64,000 nucleotides of DNA from Ursus arctos (lineage: Eukaryota > Chordata > Mammalia > Carnivora > Ursidae): contig NW_026622986.1 of assembly GCF_023065955.2 (NCBI RefSeq), positions 14,533,848 through 14,597,847 on the forward strand. Reading direction: 5' to 3'. Under the pieces are notes generated by a model. The model did no database searches and had not been told where the DNA came from. It was given only the letters and a program-made list of their open reading frames with translations. The translations under genes were made by a program, and so were the position numbers. Shown here piece by piece: positions 24,331-37,395 of this stretch. Position 1 is the stretch's first letter. Each line of letters begins with the position of its first letter.

Positions 24331-24702
24331 AGAGGAACAAGGATGGGAAAAGGTATGAATAATGACTGATATTTAATTAGAAATTGGACAAATTAAAAAA
24401 AAATTTTAATTAGAACATAAATAGGCTTTCACATAACTAATGATATTTTAAACTAATTCATGAAATTTGTTACTATATTTCAGTGGTTTTGAGAAATTTT
24501 GGAGCGAAAGTTTTATAATTGACTAAATTAACTAAAAGAAATGCTGTTTCTTTTTTAATGTCAAAAAGGAACATACAAAGTCAAAACATGATACAAAATT
24601 GAGTAAATAATATTATGACATGTAATATATACTTCAGATTATTTTAAAATACACAGAAAAATAAAGATGGTAATGATCATTACATTAAAGTGGTAGTGGG
24701 AG

Positions 24703-24913
24703 GGTGCCTGGGTGGCTCAGTGTGTTGTCTGCCTACAGCTCAGGTCATAATCCCTGGGTCCTGGGATCAAGTCCCAAATTGGGCTTCTTGCTCAGTGGGG
24801 ACCTGTTTCTCCCTCTCCCTCTGGCCCTCCCCATTGCCCGCATCCCTGACTCATGCTTTCATTCTCTCTCTCATGAATAAATAAAATCTTATACAAATAA
24901 AATCTTAAATAAA
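24703..24913 (+). mobile_element. CAN-SINE, diverged
   Basis: Head gggtgcctgggtggctcag, then 'gggtcctgggatcaagtccc'. The tail is duplicated (aataaaatctt appears twice). Flanks attaaagtggtagtgg and ataaagtggtggc form an imperfect duplication. Confidence 0.9.
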
Positions 24914-24949
24914 TAAATAAAGTGGTGGCATTATAAGTGATTATTTTTC

Positions 24950-25974
24950 TCTTCTCAAATTTCCAAATTATATATGGATGGCCTATTACTCCTTAATATT
25001 TCAGTATGTATATCTGAAAAACAATGACACTCTCATACATAACAATAACACAACCCTCAAAACAAGGAACTTAATACTGATAGCCACCACCATGTAATCC
25101 AAATATTTCTTTCAAATTTTGCTGAGTGTCTAATAATGTCATTTATAGATCTATGATTAAGTCCAGATCATGCATTGCATTTTTATTTCTTCTGTACCCT
25201 CCAATCTGGAACAGTTTTTAGATCACTCCTTAATTTTCATGACCTTTAAGTTTTTTATACTTTGTATTCTGAACTAATTTTAGACTAACAAAAATTTCAG
25301 AGTACATGAATTTCTTTTTTTTTTTAAAGATTTTATTTATTTGACACAGAGAGAGACAGTCAGTGAGAGAGGGAACACAAGTAGGGGGAGTGGGAGAGGA
25401 AGAAGCAGGCTCCCAGCAAAAGAGCCTGATGTGGGGCTCGATCCCAGGACTCTGGGATCACGCCCTGAGCCGAAGGCAGACTCTTAACGACTGAGCCACC
25501 CAGGCGCCCCAAGAGCACATGAATTTCTATATGCTCTTCATCCAGATTCCTCAAACCATAACCATTTTAACACATTTTTCTTCTTTCTTTTTCCCAAAGC
25601 ATTTCAGAGAAAAATGCAGCCATGATGCCTCCTTACTTCTGCAACTTCAGTGTGAATTTTCTATTAACAAGGACTCTTTCTTACACTACCACAGCACAAT
25701 TCTCAAACTCAGAAAATTAACGTTGATATAATACTCTTATCTAACCTACAGACATTTTTGTCAATCAACCCACTAATGTTTTTTGTATCAAAACAAAAAA
25801 TAATGTCTGCTCCAGCATCCAATCCAGGATCACAGGTTGCATTTTTTGGTCACATATGTTTAGTGTCCTTTAATCTGAGAGAGTTCTACAATCTCTTAGA
25901 TCTTTCTTGGTCTCAGAATTTTTGAACAATACAGGACACTTATCTTGCAGACTTCCCTCAAAAAATGGGAAATA
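24950..25974. repeat. Probable old L1 3'-UTR-like sequence, split by a SINE
   Basis: 'aagtccagatcatgcattgcatttttatt', 'ctccaatctggaacagtttttagatc' and 'gtgtcctttaatctgagagagttctacaatctc' resemble a repeat that I associate with old L1 3' ends. Segments look internally reduplicated. The assignment is tentative. Confidence 0.35.
25316..25511 (-). mobile_element. CAN-SINE, antisense, 17-bp duplication
   Basis: T-tract, antisense B box (gctcgatccca) and reversed head (caggcgcccc). Flanks agagtacatgaatttct and agagcacatgaatttct differ at one base. Confidence 0.96.
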
Positions 25975-27180
25975 TCAGCAGAGAAATGAAAACAGTGAAA
26001 AAAAAAAAAAACCAAATGGAAGACTTAAAACACTGTAACTGATATAAGAAAATCACTGGATGAGCTCATAAAAATAATGGAGGTGCAGAGGGAAATGTCA
26101 GTAAACTTGATGATAGATCAATCAAAATGATCAAAGGTGAAGAATGGAGAGAAAAAACACTGCAGAAAAGAACAGAAAAAATAGTAATAGAGCTTCAGGA
26201 ACCTGTCTGACATCATGAAAATGTCTAGAGTCCTAGACAGAGAAGAGGGAGATCAGGACAGAAAAAATATTTGTAGAAATAACGGCCAAATGCTTCCCCT
26301 ATTTAGTGAAAGACATAAGTTTACAGATTCAAGAAGTTTAACAAACTCTAAACAGGATGAATCCAAAGAAAGTGGTGGCTAGCCACACCATAATCTGCTA
26401 GAAATAAAAGATACAGAGAAAAGCCCCGAAAACAGCTAGAGGAAAAAGATAGATTACATTGGGAGAAAAAATGATCCAAATTACTGCAGTTTCTCATCAA
26501 AACCATGGAAATCATGAGACAGTGGAATAACTTCTTTTCTGAAGAACAGCATCAAATTTTTAAATGTTTATACCCCTTAACTCAAAATTACACTTCAAGG
26601 AATTTGGTATAAATAAATGATCAAAAAGCACCTAAAATGCTCATTTAAGTTTTGCTTAAAACAGCTGGAACTATAAATACATATGAATCAGCAGAAAAGA
26701 GATTAAATGTATCATTGTACATCTGCATAAATTTCTTTTTTTTTTTAAGATTTATTTGAGAGAGAGAGAGAGAAAGAGCATGTCAGCAGGCACAGGGGTA
26801 GAGGGGCAGAGGGAGAGGGAGAGAATCTCAAGCAGACTCCCCGCTGAGCCTGAAGCCTGATGCAGGGCTTGATCTCAAGACCCTGAGACCATTACCTGAG
26901 CTGAAATCAAGAATCGACTAAACCAACTGAGCCACCCAGGTTATACAGGTGCCCCTGTATAAATTTCTATTCAGTCATTTAAATCCTATTCATATACTTA
27001 TTAACATGAGAAGATACCCACAATCTTGTCAAATTTGGAAAGCAAACTATTTAAAAGGCATGCATGTCATATTTTCTGAACTTATGCAAACAAATTCTCA
27101 CCAAAGCAAGGAAGACAATACCGCAGCTTTGTCTAAGGAAGAAAGACCAAAGTTTGAACTACCATTAGTTTCAAATATTA
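25975..27180 (+). repeat. Decayed HAL1/L1 (interrupted by a SINE)
   Basis: 'aagaaaatcactggatgagctcataaaaataatggaggtgcagagg', 'ccagtgaa'-type blocks and 'catcaaaaccatggaaatcatgagacagtggaataac' follow HAL1/L1 ORF1-region consensus. The part past 26.6 kb is less certain. Confidence 0.6.
26737..26954 (-). mobile_element. CAN-SINE, antisense, rearranged 5' end
   Basis: T-tract, GA repeat, 'gcttgatctcaagaccctgagacc' and 'aaccaactgagccacccaggt'. An extra tatacaggt copy lies before the terminal gcccc. The duplication ctg[c/t]ataaatttct lies at 26,723-26,736 and 26,955-26,968. Confidence 0.93.
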
Positions 27181-27326
27181 TTATTTTCAACATTATTTTA
27201 TCTTAGTGTTAAAATTCCCAAATCATGACCAAGAAGCTATGTCTTCTTGATTTAAGTGGACTCCTCTTAAAAAGAGGAACTTCAATTGAATTTTAAGAGG
27301 AACGTTTAATATAACCATGGCAAATT
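27181..27326. other. Short spacer with a hairpin motif
   Basis: Contains the palindrome-like cctcttaaaaagagg (27,264-27,278), followed by another ttaagagga copy. No other content is recognised. Confidence 0.4.
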
Positions 27327-27868
27327 GTTTAAAATGGTCCCCAGTGAACTGTGCCTCTCTGAGTCTACACCCCTTTGCCATGTCTACTCTTTCTGTTGAG
27401 AGGTGGGGGTGTATTTCTCCTGAATCTAACTGGCCTTGTGACCTGCTTTGACCAATAGAATGTAGTGGAAGTGGTGTTCTGGGATTATGGAGCCCGAATC
27501 TTAAGTAGCCTGCTAGCTTCTGCTTCTGCTTTTGGAATGCAGCCACTATGTAAAGGCTATCCTAGTGGGAAGAGAAGTCACATGAGGAGCGAGCCCCTAG
27601 GAGGATGGGAGACCATGGAAAGAGAGAGGACACACAGAGAATGGAGACACCACAGCTAACATCCAGCACCAGGGCCCAGACTTGGGACTGAAGCTTTTTG
27701 GGATCCTCCAAGTCTAGCGATGTTGTCCCAGCTGATACCACATGAAACAAGGATGAGCCATTTCCACTGCTGCCTGAGGTCCTAATCCACAGGGACAGCA
27801 GTAAGTGGTGGTTGTTGTAAGCTACTGAGTATTTGCTGGAGTTTGTCACGCATAGGTATAACTGAAAC
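27327..27868 (+). mobile_element. MaLR/MLT1-type LTR (ancient endogenous retroviral relic)
   Basis: 'cttgtgacctgctttgaccaatagaatgtagtggaagtg', 'aatgcagccactatgtaaagg' and the 3' end 'gtggttgttgtaagctactga' followed by 'gcataggtataactgaaac' follow MLT1 LTR landmarks. No internal retroviral region is attached, so it reads as a solo LTR. Confidence 0.65.
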
Positions 27869-29850
27869 ATTACCATTCAGTTAAAAATCTCGACACCAAC
27901 TTAAATACTGCGTATAGCTAGAGAGTGAGAAAATGCCCGGTACATAACATGGTGACCATTTTGAGTGAGCATGCAAGAGCCAAACGGTCCCTATTAAAAA
28001 GACCATGTTTGGGTATTCAAGAAAAGCTTGATGAATTTGCTTTCCAAGAAGGCATCATATTGTTTTTTAAGCTTTATGATTTTGGCACGTAGAATTGTTA
28101 TGTGACATTAAATTCATTTCACCAAGGTATATTTGAAAATTCACAGTAACAGAGTAAATAATTTAAAGCAATGTTCTGCTAAAATGACTATCAAAATTCA
28201 TGGCAGTGAAAATTTTGAATTCATTGTAGAGACATCTGCTATGCAAACAAATTGCCAAAGTGATCTCAGTGATTCTCAGTATACACATCCTTATTTAAAT
28301 AAGTCATACTACCTTTGACAACTATTGAATCTTTCTCATTCCATGCAATGTAGGCCCAGGTCATTCCACATAGTTGACATTTGAGAAATAGATACTATTT
28401 AAGAGCTACTTAAAAAACCACACAATTTGAAACAAAACTGTGCCTTTGAAATCATATTCATCCATTCTATTCCAGTGTCAATAATCGGCATTCATTTCAG
28501 AAATCAACCTAAGGTAGTATTATAAGGATTCTTCTGGAACATGTTAAAATCATTCCAAAAAGGAAGCTTCTAACTAAAGAAATCGCTTTTTCTAAGATAA
28601 GTTCTTTCAACATTTAAGACCGTAAATAGTAATCGCACCTGTAAGAATAATATCATGTATTCTTTCAAAAATCGCCTCACAGGCATTATTTTATTAGCTA
28701 CCCACAACAGGTATGTATCAATTTTATAGATTAAGAAACAGGGCCCTGTATAGATGAGAAAGGTGCTTACTGTCACTGTCATAAGAGTGTCTTTTCAATT
28801 GTAAACCTAAGTTCCCTAAGAGTTAAATGTCTAATGCCTAATTCATGTATTATTGTCAGTGGAGATCACGACGTTTGCTGCAGTCAGCACTATAAGGCAG
28901 ATAGGGAAATGGGGACACAACCCTGCTTCATGTCTATTTAAAGCATAAGTTTCATGGGAATCTTCCAGCCAGTTATCAAACTTCTGTCATGTTTCCTGAT
29001 AACCAAAAAAGCAAAACAACAGCTCCTTTCAAAGGGAAACTAGCACTTCCTATGATACCTTACCTTATATATATATAAAGAAAATAAATAAGAGTAGATA
29101 TTGAACAAAATGGCACCCAGAGAGAATCTGAAATATCCTATAATATTCTGTACCTTGGAAAATGGCTGCAAGTTAAAATGTTCCATTACATAAAGAAGGC
29201 TGCCCAACAAGATTCAATTCCAATAATTGAGTGTGGGGTATATTTTATTGCCAGGTACCAGAATGAAATATACCAAGAAGTCAGTTAACTAAGAATTTAT
29301 CCTTTAGACAATAATATACTGTTACCCTTGGCAGGTACCAAGGAATTTAGACTTCTAAAGAGAGTTATAATTAAGTTGTGAAAATGATAAGTATTTATCA
29401 GAAAGAAATCTTGTTATTTTAACAAGTGAACTCTAGAAATTATTATAAACGGCATATAAATACTAATGCTCAAAAGAGCAAGCATGGCGGTGGCTCAGGG
29501 AACAATGAAACGAAGTAAATCCTGAATTGCAGCATGAAAATGGTGACGAATAGGTGGGTCGGATTTATGAAGTCATTTTTAGTAAACAAGATAAGGAGGA
29601 AAGAAGTGCAAGAAAGGATTGGAAGTTAGGGGAAAAGTAGAAATGCATTTATTTGGAGGTAAAACTTGGAAAATCCCCAGATGCTCTCATTAGTGATTGA
29701 GGTATTTTCCTTTCTCTCCTTTGAAGAGGATTTGGAGACTATTTATTATAATTTGTGGTGGAGAGTAAAAGGCAAAGTGAGTGTTCAGCGAGTTGGGCGT
29801 GCAAAAAAATCAACATCTCCTCCCCACTCATTTGTCACAAAAACTGCACG
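27869..29850. other. Intergenic, nearly repeat-free
   Basis: Only a weak antisense MIR-like patch at about 28,675-28,765 ('attattttattagctacccacaacag', 'attaagaaacaggg'). I recognise no gene or transposon. Confidence 0.45.
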
Positions 29851-29859
29851 TCCTTCGAT

Positions 29860-30410
29860 ATTCTTGATCTTTGTGAATGGTAAAACCATCCATCTAGTTT
29901 ACGAACCAGAATCTCTCTCCATGCCTCTCACTGAATCTGTCACCAAATCCTATAAAGTGTCTTCCCAGTTCTTGAAACTGCTCACTCCTTCCACCTCCTC
30001 AGTCCATGCGCTGGACTCCTAAATGGCTCATGAGGCCATTCCCTCCATCCCTTCTATCCCTCCATCCCCAGCCTTGCCAGCACGAGCTTTCTAAAACAAA
30101 ATGTTGATTATGGTACTCTACTTAAAATCCCTCAGTGACACCTCGTAGCTTTCAAAAATTATAAACCCATAGATCCTGCCTGATTTTCTAGCTTCATCTT
30201 TATAACCCCACGTTGACATTTTGTTCCAGGCAAACTGAACTATACATACTGTACTCCATGCCATGTCGTCTCCCTCTGCCCACAATTTATCTATGTAACA
30301 GTCACTTGACTTTTAAAGTTTGACTCATACGTGATCATCTCCTCCGCAACACCTTTAATCGCTCACTCTGATGTCTCTTTCTCTGCCTGGCCTCTTCCAA
30401 TAGCCTTAGG
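29860..30410 (+). repeat. L2 LINE fragment
   Basis: 'gagctttctaaaacaaaatgttgattatggtactctacttaaaatccctcagtgacacctcgtagctt', then 'tgcctgattttctagcttcatc', matches the L2 segment 'gtgatctttctaaaatgcaaatctgatcatgtcactcccctgcttaaaaccctccagtggctcc'. Confidence 0.8.
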
Positions 30411-33090
30411 TCTAGAATATGATCATGGCCTGAAGCAGATTAGGGAAGGGCCAGCCAGGCAACCGTCCACGGCACCAACCTTCAGGAAGACGTAACCTTC
30501 GTTAGGAACATTACAGAGAAAAAAATGTGTTTACCAATTCTGTATGTCGTTAAAAAGACTACTTTGATATGCTTCTAGGAATCAGAAGTCTGAGAAGACC
30601 CAAGAATATGCTTGAATAGCAATAAGTGGTTCCTAAACTGCCTTCCAAAGAGGGTGCGTTTGGTTAGTTCCCATATTTTTGTTCTGCTGGTTAAGGATTA
30701 CAGGTCTGGAGTCAGAGCTGAACTGTTGGGAACAATATAGGACAGGTTATCCTCTGCCATCAGAGGTCTCTTTCCAGCCTTCCCTGCACTGTGCTTGTGG
30801 TGTGAGAGTCTGTGAGAAACTGTGGTCTCTCTCCAAAAGAAAAGTGGATCAGATACTTAAAGAATATCAGTCCGAAGGGAAAACAAAGATCTAATTAGCT
30901 TTCTCAGGAAACGCCATGGTTCTATCCGGTCCTGATCATAAAATTTATGACCTGATCTTGTAATAAGTCAAATGACCTATCGAAGTTCTCCATAAATTTC
31001 CCAAGTGCTGAGACTATGACTTTTTGTTTTGTAACAAGTCCAAAAGAGGGACATGTTCACCCAAATGTGTGATCTTAAAGTACAATGAACTGACACCCAA
31101 AGGCCAAAATGTAGTGGTGTGTCCAGACGGCAGCATTGTCCAGAGAAGAAAGACCTTGAGTCAAACAGATAAGAATACTATGCTCACTACAGAGACCTTC
31201 TTTATCATGAGAAAAGCACAGAAAATTGTGGGTGGAATAACCCTTAAAACTGTGCTTTCTTTGATTTGACCTCCTGTTTACCAAGTATACCACTGACTGC
31301 TCGATTCCTATTTTCATACAAGGGATGGAGAGTCCTGGAAGGAGAAGACCAAATCTATGGTCCCTAGAAAAATACATCTACCATTACAAATCAATAAATT
31401 TGCCTTCTAGTTTATACATTATCCTCCTAAAAGTGGAATAGAAGATATCTCTAAATCTGATCAACTGTGTGCACATGGACAAATCGTAATTTCTGGACCT
31501 CTCATTCTGGTGACCACCTCAACCTATCTGAGGTTTTGAGAAAATCAAATCAAATAATATATGTGTAACCATTTTCAAAATTATCAAGTTCCTACATGTA
31601 TTTTTTCCTCTTTGATGAGAATGACCTGCATATTTCAAAGGATATTTAAGCTTTGATTATTTTTGTCCTAAAATTTTATTGCATTTTTGTACTACTTTTG
31701 ACCAGTAGAAATTGTGTGCTCTTGACCTGATTTAAACTAATATTTTCCTTCTTTCTGCTGCCAGTAAAATATTGTTCAACTTTTCTCAAGAGAAAAATGA
31801 TCTGTATTTCTTCATAGTAGCCTACAACATTGAAAAGAAAAAGGGATACCTCTTGACCGGATGACTCTTCTTCTGGAAAATATACAGAATTCTGTGAAAA
31901 AATAAGCTACTAGGATCTTTTAGGATTAAGTTACATTGCTTTACTGAGAAGAAATTACACAGATGTGGAATTTACAAGAAATGATGTATTTTCTGGTAAC
32001 AACCCATATTGATTTGGCAGTTGTTTCAATATTATGTCAACCAATTATATTTAAAGTCTCAAGCAGATTGGAGAGATAATCTGCTTGGAGGTTGGAGAGA
32101 AAAAAAGTACTACCGAGGGAGAGTAAAATTATTTTTCAAAAAACTGCTACTTGACTTGAGCCTTGTAAAATTCAAAACAAATATGAATAGTCTTCTATTT
32201 TGTCAAACCAGTATATTAAATCATTTAATTACGCCACTCGAGCCCGTAGAAATGCTCTTTTCTTGCACATATTTTCTGTTCTATTAGAAAACTGTGTTGT
32301 GCTAAAATGAACAGCCTCAACATCCCTTATCCAAAACCCATAGGGTAAATGTGTTTTGGAATTAAAACTTCTTCAGATTTTAGAAAAGTAATATTAGGTG
32401 TTTGCCAGATATTCGGTGCGGTAGTAGTAAAAGGCTCCCTGGAAAAAAAAATGTGTGTGTTTACGTTTATTATGACTTTTACTGATTAAAAAATGTATAG
32501 CAAAATTATGAATAATAATAAAATATACAATACTGTTTTCTGTAATTCTATATAACCAACTGATTTTCACAGAATTCTGTAGTTAATTTTTGTCTAACTC
32601 TTACATCCATAGTCAACCTATGGTTATGATTAATGAAGGCATGTAATTCAATTACAAGTGTTGACTGACATTTTCCTTAATTCTTAAATCTTTTGGGGGG
32701 TTATTAGGTTTCTTTTCTAGCTTATATACACACACACATACATACACATACATGTGCATACATATTAAAAGCATTGCAGGCCTTATGTGTCTAATTTCCA
32801 ACGTAGCTGCACAGTATATATTTTATGTTGTACTCTCATTATTGTCCAGTTTTTATTTCATTCTCAAATAGGTTGGATTAAATTGCTTCCTTGCTTTAAA
32901 AAAAAAAATAGTGTAGAGGCACTACTCATGACACATGAAACCTCTCCAAAGTTCCTCAGCCAATTTCACCCATTCCAACATTTTTTGCAGTGTGTCCTGC
33001 AAAATATTTACAAGTTTTCTTTCAATTGTCAAATAAGTTTGGGAAGAAAGTGTTAAAGTTAAAACAAGTTTCCTTAAAGCCAGATTAATA
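30411..33090. other. Intergenic, nothing firm
   Basis: AT-rich sequence with a (CA/TACA) patch at 32,724-32,765. A tentative DNA-transposon-like stretch 'catcccttatccaaaacccat' lies at 32.3 kb. ORFs of 60-92 codons have no recognisable domain. Confidence 0.45.
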
Positions 33091-33545
33091 TGCTATTATG
33101 TGTACCACGGAAAAACTTAGCATGTCTAATCCCATGTTGCTTCTATTCCCCTAGCTGCTGTGACCTATACCTTCGAAACTTCTGCTTAGCCCTGCATGTA
33201 GGCATGTTACAGCTAAGATTTGCAAAAACTGCTTTTTTTTAACCCGAAACCTACCTGTGGAGATAAGGAAGTACGTACGGAAATGACTGAGCTATGTTTA
33301 AGATTTACAGGAATGCCATGACCAGATTCCTGTACGCATAGATCAACTGACCAAGGACAGAGAAGTTACTCAACCTTCTTCAACTACAGGCATCAGTCAT
33401 CTTTTGACTCCGACTCCTCCCCACCTTCCCCTCTTCCTAACATAAAAGAAGCTCAAATCTCAGGCTCGAGGAGGTGGTTCTTTGGGACAACAGTCTGCCA
33501 TCTCCTCAGCTTTCCAGGACTGACTTTTAAAACTAAGTATATGCA
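33091..33545 (+). mobile_element. Possible solo ERV-type LTR
   Basis: 'ccccaccttcccctcttcctaacataaaagaagctcaaatctcaggctcgaggaggtggttctttgggacaacagtctgccatctcctcagc' has the promoter, R and U5 layout of class I LTRs, with a TATA-like ataaaag. I see no retroviral genes. Boundaries and family are uncertain. Confidence 0.4.
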
Positions 33546-33560
33546 TAAAAACACAATTTA

Positions 33561-33750
33561 GGGGTGCCTGGGTGGCACAGTCAAACATCTGCCTTCGGCT
33601 CAGGGTGTGATCCCAGGGTCCTGAGATCGAGCCCCACATCAGGCTTCTCCGCTGGGAGCCTGCTTCTTCCTCTCCCACTCCCCCTGCTTGCGTTCCCTCT
33701 CTCGCTGGCTGTCACTGTCAAATAAATAAATATTTTTTAAAAAATTAAAA
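33561..33750 (+). mobile_element. CAN-SINE abutting the LTR-like sequence
   Basis: Head ggggtgcctgggtggcacag with a short internal deletion after 'cagtc', and an AATAAA tail. Flanks aaaaacacaattta (33,547-33,560) and aaaaaacaattta form an imperfect duplication. Confidence 0.94.
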
Positions 33751-33763
33751 AAAAAACAATTTA

Positions 33764-34362
33764 AAAATCATACAAGCTTCCACTGGTTGGGATAGGAAAT
33801 GGGGCAGCAGCTATGAAAAACAGTAGGCAGTTCCTCAAAAAATCATAGAAATAGAATTATATGATCTAGCAACTCCACTTCTGGAAGTAGGTTCAAAAGA
33901 ATTGAAAGTGGTGTTTTGAAAGATATCTGTACACCCATGTTTATGGCAGCCATTTCTACAACAGCCAAAATGTGCAGGCAGTGCAAGTGGCCGCTGGGGG
34001 ATGAGTGGATGAACGAAAGGTGGCACAACACGGATGGAAACTTGAGGACACTGTGCTAAGTGAAATACACCAGTCACAAGAGGCCAAATACCGTATGATT
34101 CCACTTACACGAGATAATTAGAGTAGTCAAACTCACAGGAAGAGAAAGTAGAATGGTGGTTTCCAGGGCCTGGCAGGCAGGGGAAATGGGGCATTTTTAA
34201 ATGTGTATACAGTTTCAGTTTTGCAAGCTGCAAAGAGTTCTGGAGAACTGGTTGCACAAGTGGATAAATCTTGTGAATAACAGCACTGAACTGTACACTT
34301 AAAAACGGCTAACATGAGAAGTCAGGTTATGTGCATTTTGCCATAATTATAAATAATTTAAA
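33764..34362 (+). repeat. L1 3'-end fragment
   Basis: 'atgatctagcaactccacttctggaag', 'tacacccatgtttatggcagc', 'accgtatgattccacttacacgaga', 'tggtggtttccagggcctgg' and 'gaactgtacacttaaaaacggctaa' follow the L1 3' end in sense order. Confidence 0.9.
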
Positions 34363-34371
34363 ACAATACGA

Positions 34372-34496
34372 GTTTCTAGGTCCCACTCCTGACTTAATGG
34401 GCCAGAACTCAAGGCTGAGCCTGGGGAATCAGTATTTTTAACAAGGACCCACATTCATTCTGACGTGCATTATATTTGAAATCTGCTGCCCTAGGA
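34372..34496 (+). mobile_element. MER5A-type hAT transposon fragment
   Basis: 'taggtcccactcctgac', 'gagcctggggaatcagtatttttaacaagg' and 'gcattatatttgaaatctgctg' follow MER5A. Confidence 0.65.
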
Positions 34497-36829
34497 ATAA
34501 ACCACCTACCTTCCGAATGTATTAGACCACCATTTTCATTCATTTCATTCTAGCGTTCCTGATCTTATATACTCCTAGCTTAATTCCCAAGTCACTACAG
34601 AATAGTCCAATTTATATAGAAATTACTTATATAGCAATTTAATTCCAAGGAGGACTTAGTTATTTACTAATCCCAATGATCATTGTTCTCTAAAGAATGG
34701 GGCAAATTCTAAGTATTATCCATCTACAACACATAGAGAAACTGAGGCACAAGGAGATCAACTGAGGATCAAGGAAGATGTAATATCTTCCAGTAAACAC
34801 TTACTAATCACTACACTGTATTTACTACAAAAAAAAATTCGAAGATGAATTGCCTTCTCGCAAAGAGTTCGTAGATCAGGACTGACACCCCATAACCTAT
34901 GGAGATCAGAAACTTCCTCTTGCCAGCTAATCTCAGCCCACCACACACCTCCACTTGTGAGTCCAAGGCCACCTTATTAAGCCCTCTCTTCCTCAGTTCC
35001 TAATTCTATGACCCTATTTTTAAATATTATGCAGTTTATCAATGTTTATAATCAATATTTTAACAGAGACTGGCAGTAACTAAAATTAGGTAAAAGAAAT
35101 GTGAATCAATTTTGAGACAGATGAAGGAAAAACAGATGTACTTGACAAATAATCTTTTTTTTGAACCCAAATCAAAAATCCAACCATATATTAACTTCAG
35201 GTCCTACCAAATGAGTCTCCATTTTATTTGACAAAAGAGCAGATAGATATCTTAGGTAACAGGTGGAAATATTCAAGTTCTTTCCTCAAAGAACTAAAAT
35301 AAAAACTTTAAATCTTACACAAGAAATTTTTTTTTCCAAAATACTATTTATTTTCAATAAGAACATGAGATAATGAGTGCTGTACGCGAAACAAACTATT
35401 TTGAAACATAGAAGTCCTTGAATTTTCAGGAAAATGACATACGATCACAAGAATTGCCAATCTGGGGCATATGCTATCAAGTATACCCAAAACAATATTT
35501 TTTACATGCCTTCAAAGAAAACCTATTGTTGCACATATAATTAAATTAAATTTTAATGTTACCATGAATACAAAAAGCCTAATTTACTTTGAAATAAAAT
35601 TAAAAATTAACATGTGTTGGTATTTGTGCCATGAAGAGTACCAAGAACATAACTTTTGTCAAAAAAATTAACTTCTAACTATTCAAAATGGCTCCTGGAG
35701 GATTTTCTTTTTCTGGCATTTCTCATGAACTCTGGAATATTGATCTTAAAGTTTCCATTTTGAAAAACAGTAACAAATCATTTGTTTAAAACGCCTCGCA
35801 AGGATACCATCAAATTTAGTATGAGAGGGTATTAAATTGACTAATCTTAGGACTCATTCACCAAATATGAGAATTTACTTAAAATAATTCATTGGGGGTT
35901 TAAGTTATAAACTCTCCTAATATTCGTGAATGAAATTTAACCTGCCCTTAGCAAGTCTGCGTATCATAGGCCACTGAACTCTCAATATAGTCTACAACGA
36001 TAACCTAATTAATGTCGCATCTGCACATGAACTTCAGTGCAGTGACTCCAGAGGACCATTATCACCACTTAGATGAAGAAAGTCATTAAGAACTCAGAAA
36101 GAGATAAAAGAGTTTTAAAACAAAAATAGCTAAATTGACTAATGCACCCTCTGTAGGAAGCAAACTCAACTTTTTGATGTAGAGCTCTCATGAAAACATT
36201 GCCAATTGATCAGAGTATTGCTAGACATTATGCTGACTTCGTTTCTTGTCTCTGACGGGTCCCTTTTGCTTGGCAACTTCTTGGCTCTACTTTTTTGAAC
36301 CAGAGAAGCTTATGCTAACTTTGATTTTAAAAGAGCCTATTTGTTTTTTAAGTTTGAAGAGATAAAACCAATGATTTTAATGGTTGGACTGCACACACAG
36401 GGCCCACACAAATAACTATTTCACATGCAACTTTATTCAACATCCTGGATTGGGACAAAACCTGTATGTTTTTATGGGTTTGAGGTTCACATGAAAATAG
36501 CCTTTTTAAGAAAACTAACATTAAGTGGTTTGAATTATGTAAGGTTTGTAAGTTATTTAATGGATTGAAACTATTTGCCGTGATTGGTTTTCAAAGGGAA
36601 TTGTTATTACAATCCAAGAAAACCTCACACAAAACAATCTCAGGCCTTCTACTATCTATTTTGATGGAAACATATTTTATGATTTCCATTAAGAAGTAAT
36701 TTTAAAGTCTCATTTTTTCTCAAAAATCTTAAATTTGCTGTATTTATGACATTATAAAATACTTTCTCAAAGATAAAGCTAGAAATTATGATAGCCTGAA
36801 ATTTAATAACAATTTTTCATTTCATAGAC
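34497..36829. other. Intergenic, AT-rich, nothing recognised
   Basis: No gene, RNA or assignable repeat was seen apart from a weak MIR-like word near 34,735. The 35.4-36.8 kb part is notably free of recognisable repeats. Confidence 0.45.
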
Positions 36830-37395
36830 AAAGCACAAGTTTTTAATAATGCCGAGATATGAAACCTATTTTTACATGTTATTGGAAAGAAGCACAAATG
36901 TTTGAAAGTCCATATTCACTAGTCTTCCACACAAATCTTACAAAACAGTACACCTACTACATCCAAGAAGAGATAAACATGAGACAGTCTAGATGTCCAC
37001 TAACTGGTAAATGGATAGACTGTGGTATTCATACAATGGAATATTATATATATATAGTAATACAAATTTAATGAACTGTGGTTCCATTCATCTGCATGGA
37101 TGGATTTTAAAGTTTTTGAGCAAACTATAAAGTCATGGAAAAACACGCAGTGTGACTCCACTTACATAAGATTCAAAAAGAGGCAAAACTAAGCAATGGA
37201 AAGTTATAAAAACAAAGAATGATGAAAATTTAGGATAGTGGTTATCTCAGCGGGAGAGAAGTGCTCGTAATCAAAGAGGAGACAGTGTGGCTATCAAAGA
37301 TGTAACATTCTACTCTTAGAGCAAGGTGGTGAGTACATGGGTTATTGTTTTATTACTCCTCTTTAACCTGTACATACACTTGACACACTGGAGAA
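36830..37395 (+). repeat. L1 3'-end fragment
   Basis: 'agatgtccactaactggtaaatggatagactgtggtattcatacaatggaatattat', 'gactccacttacataagattc' and 'acctgtacatacacttgacac' match L1 3' sequence in sense. Confidence 0.9.
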
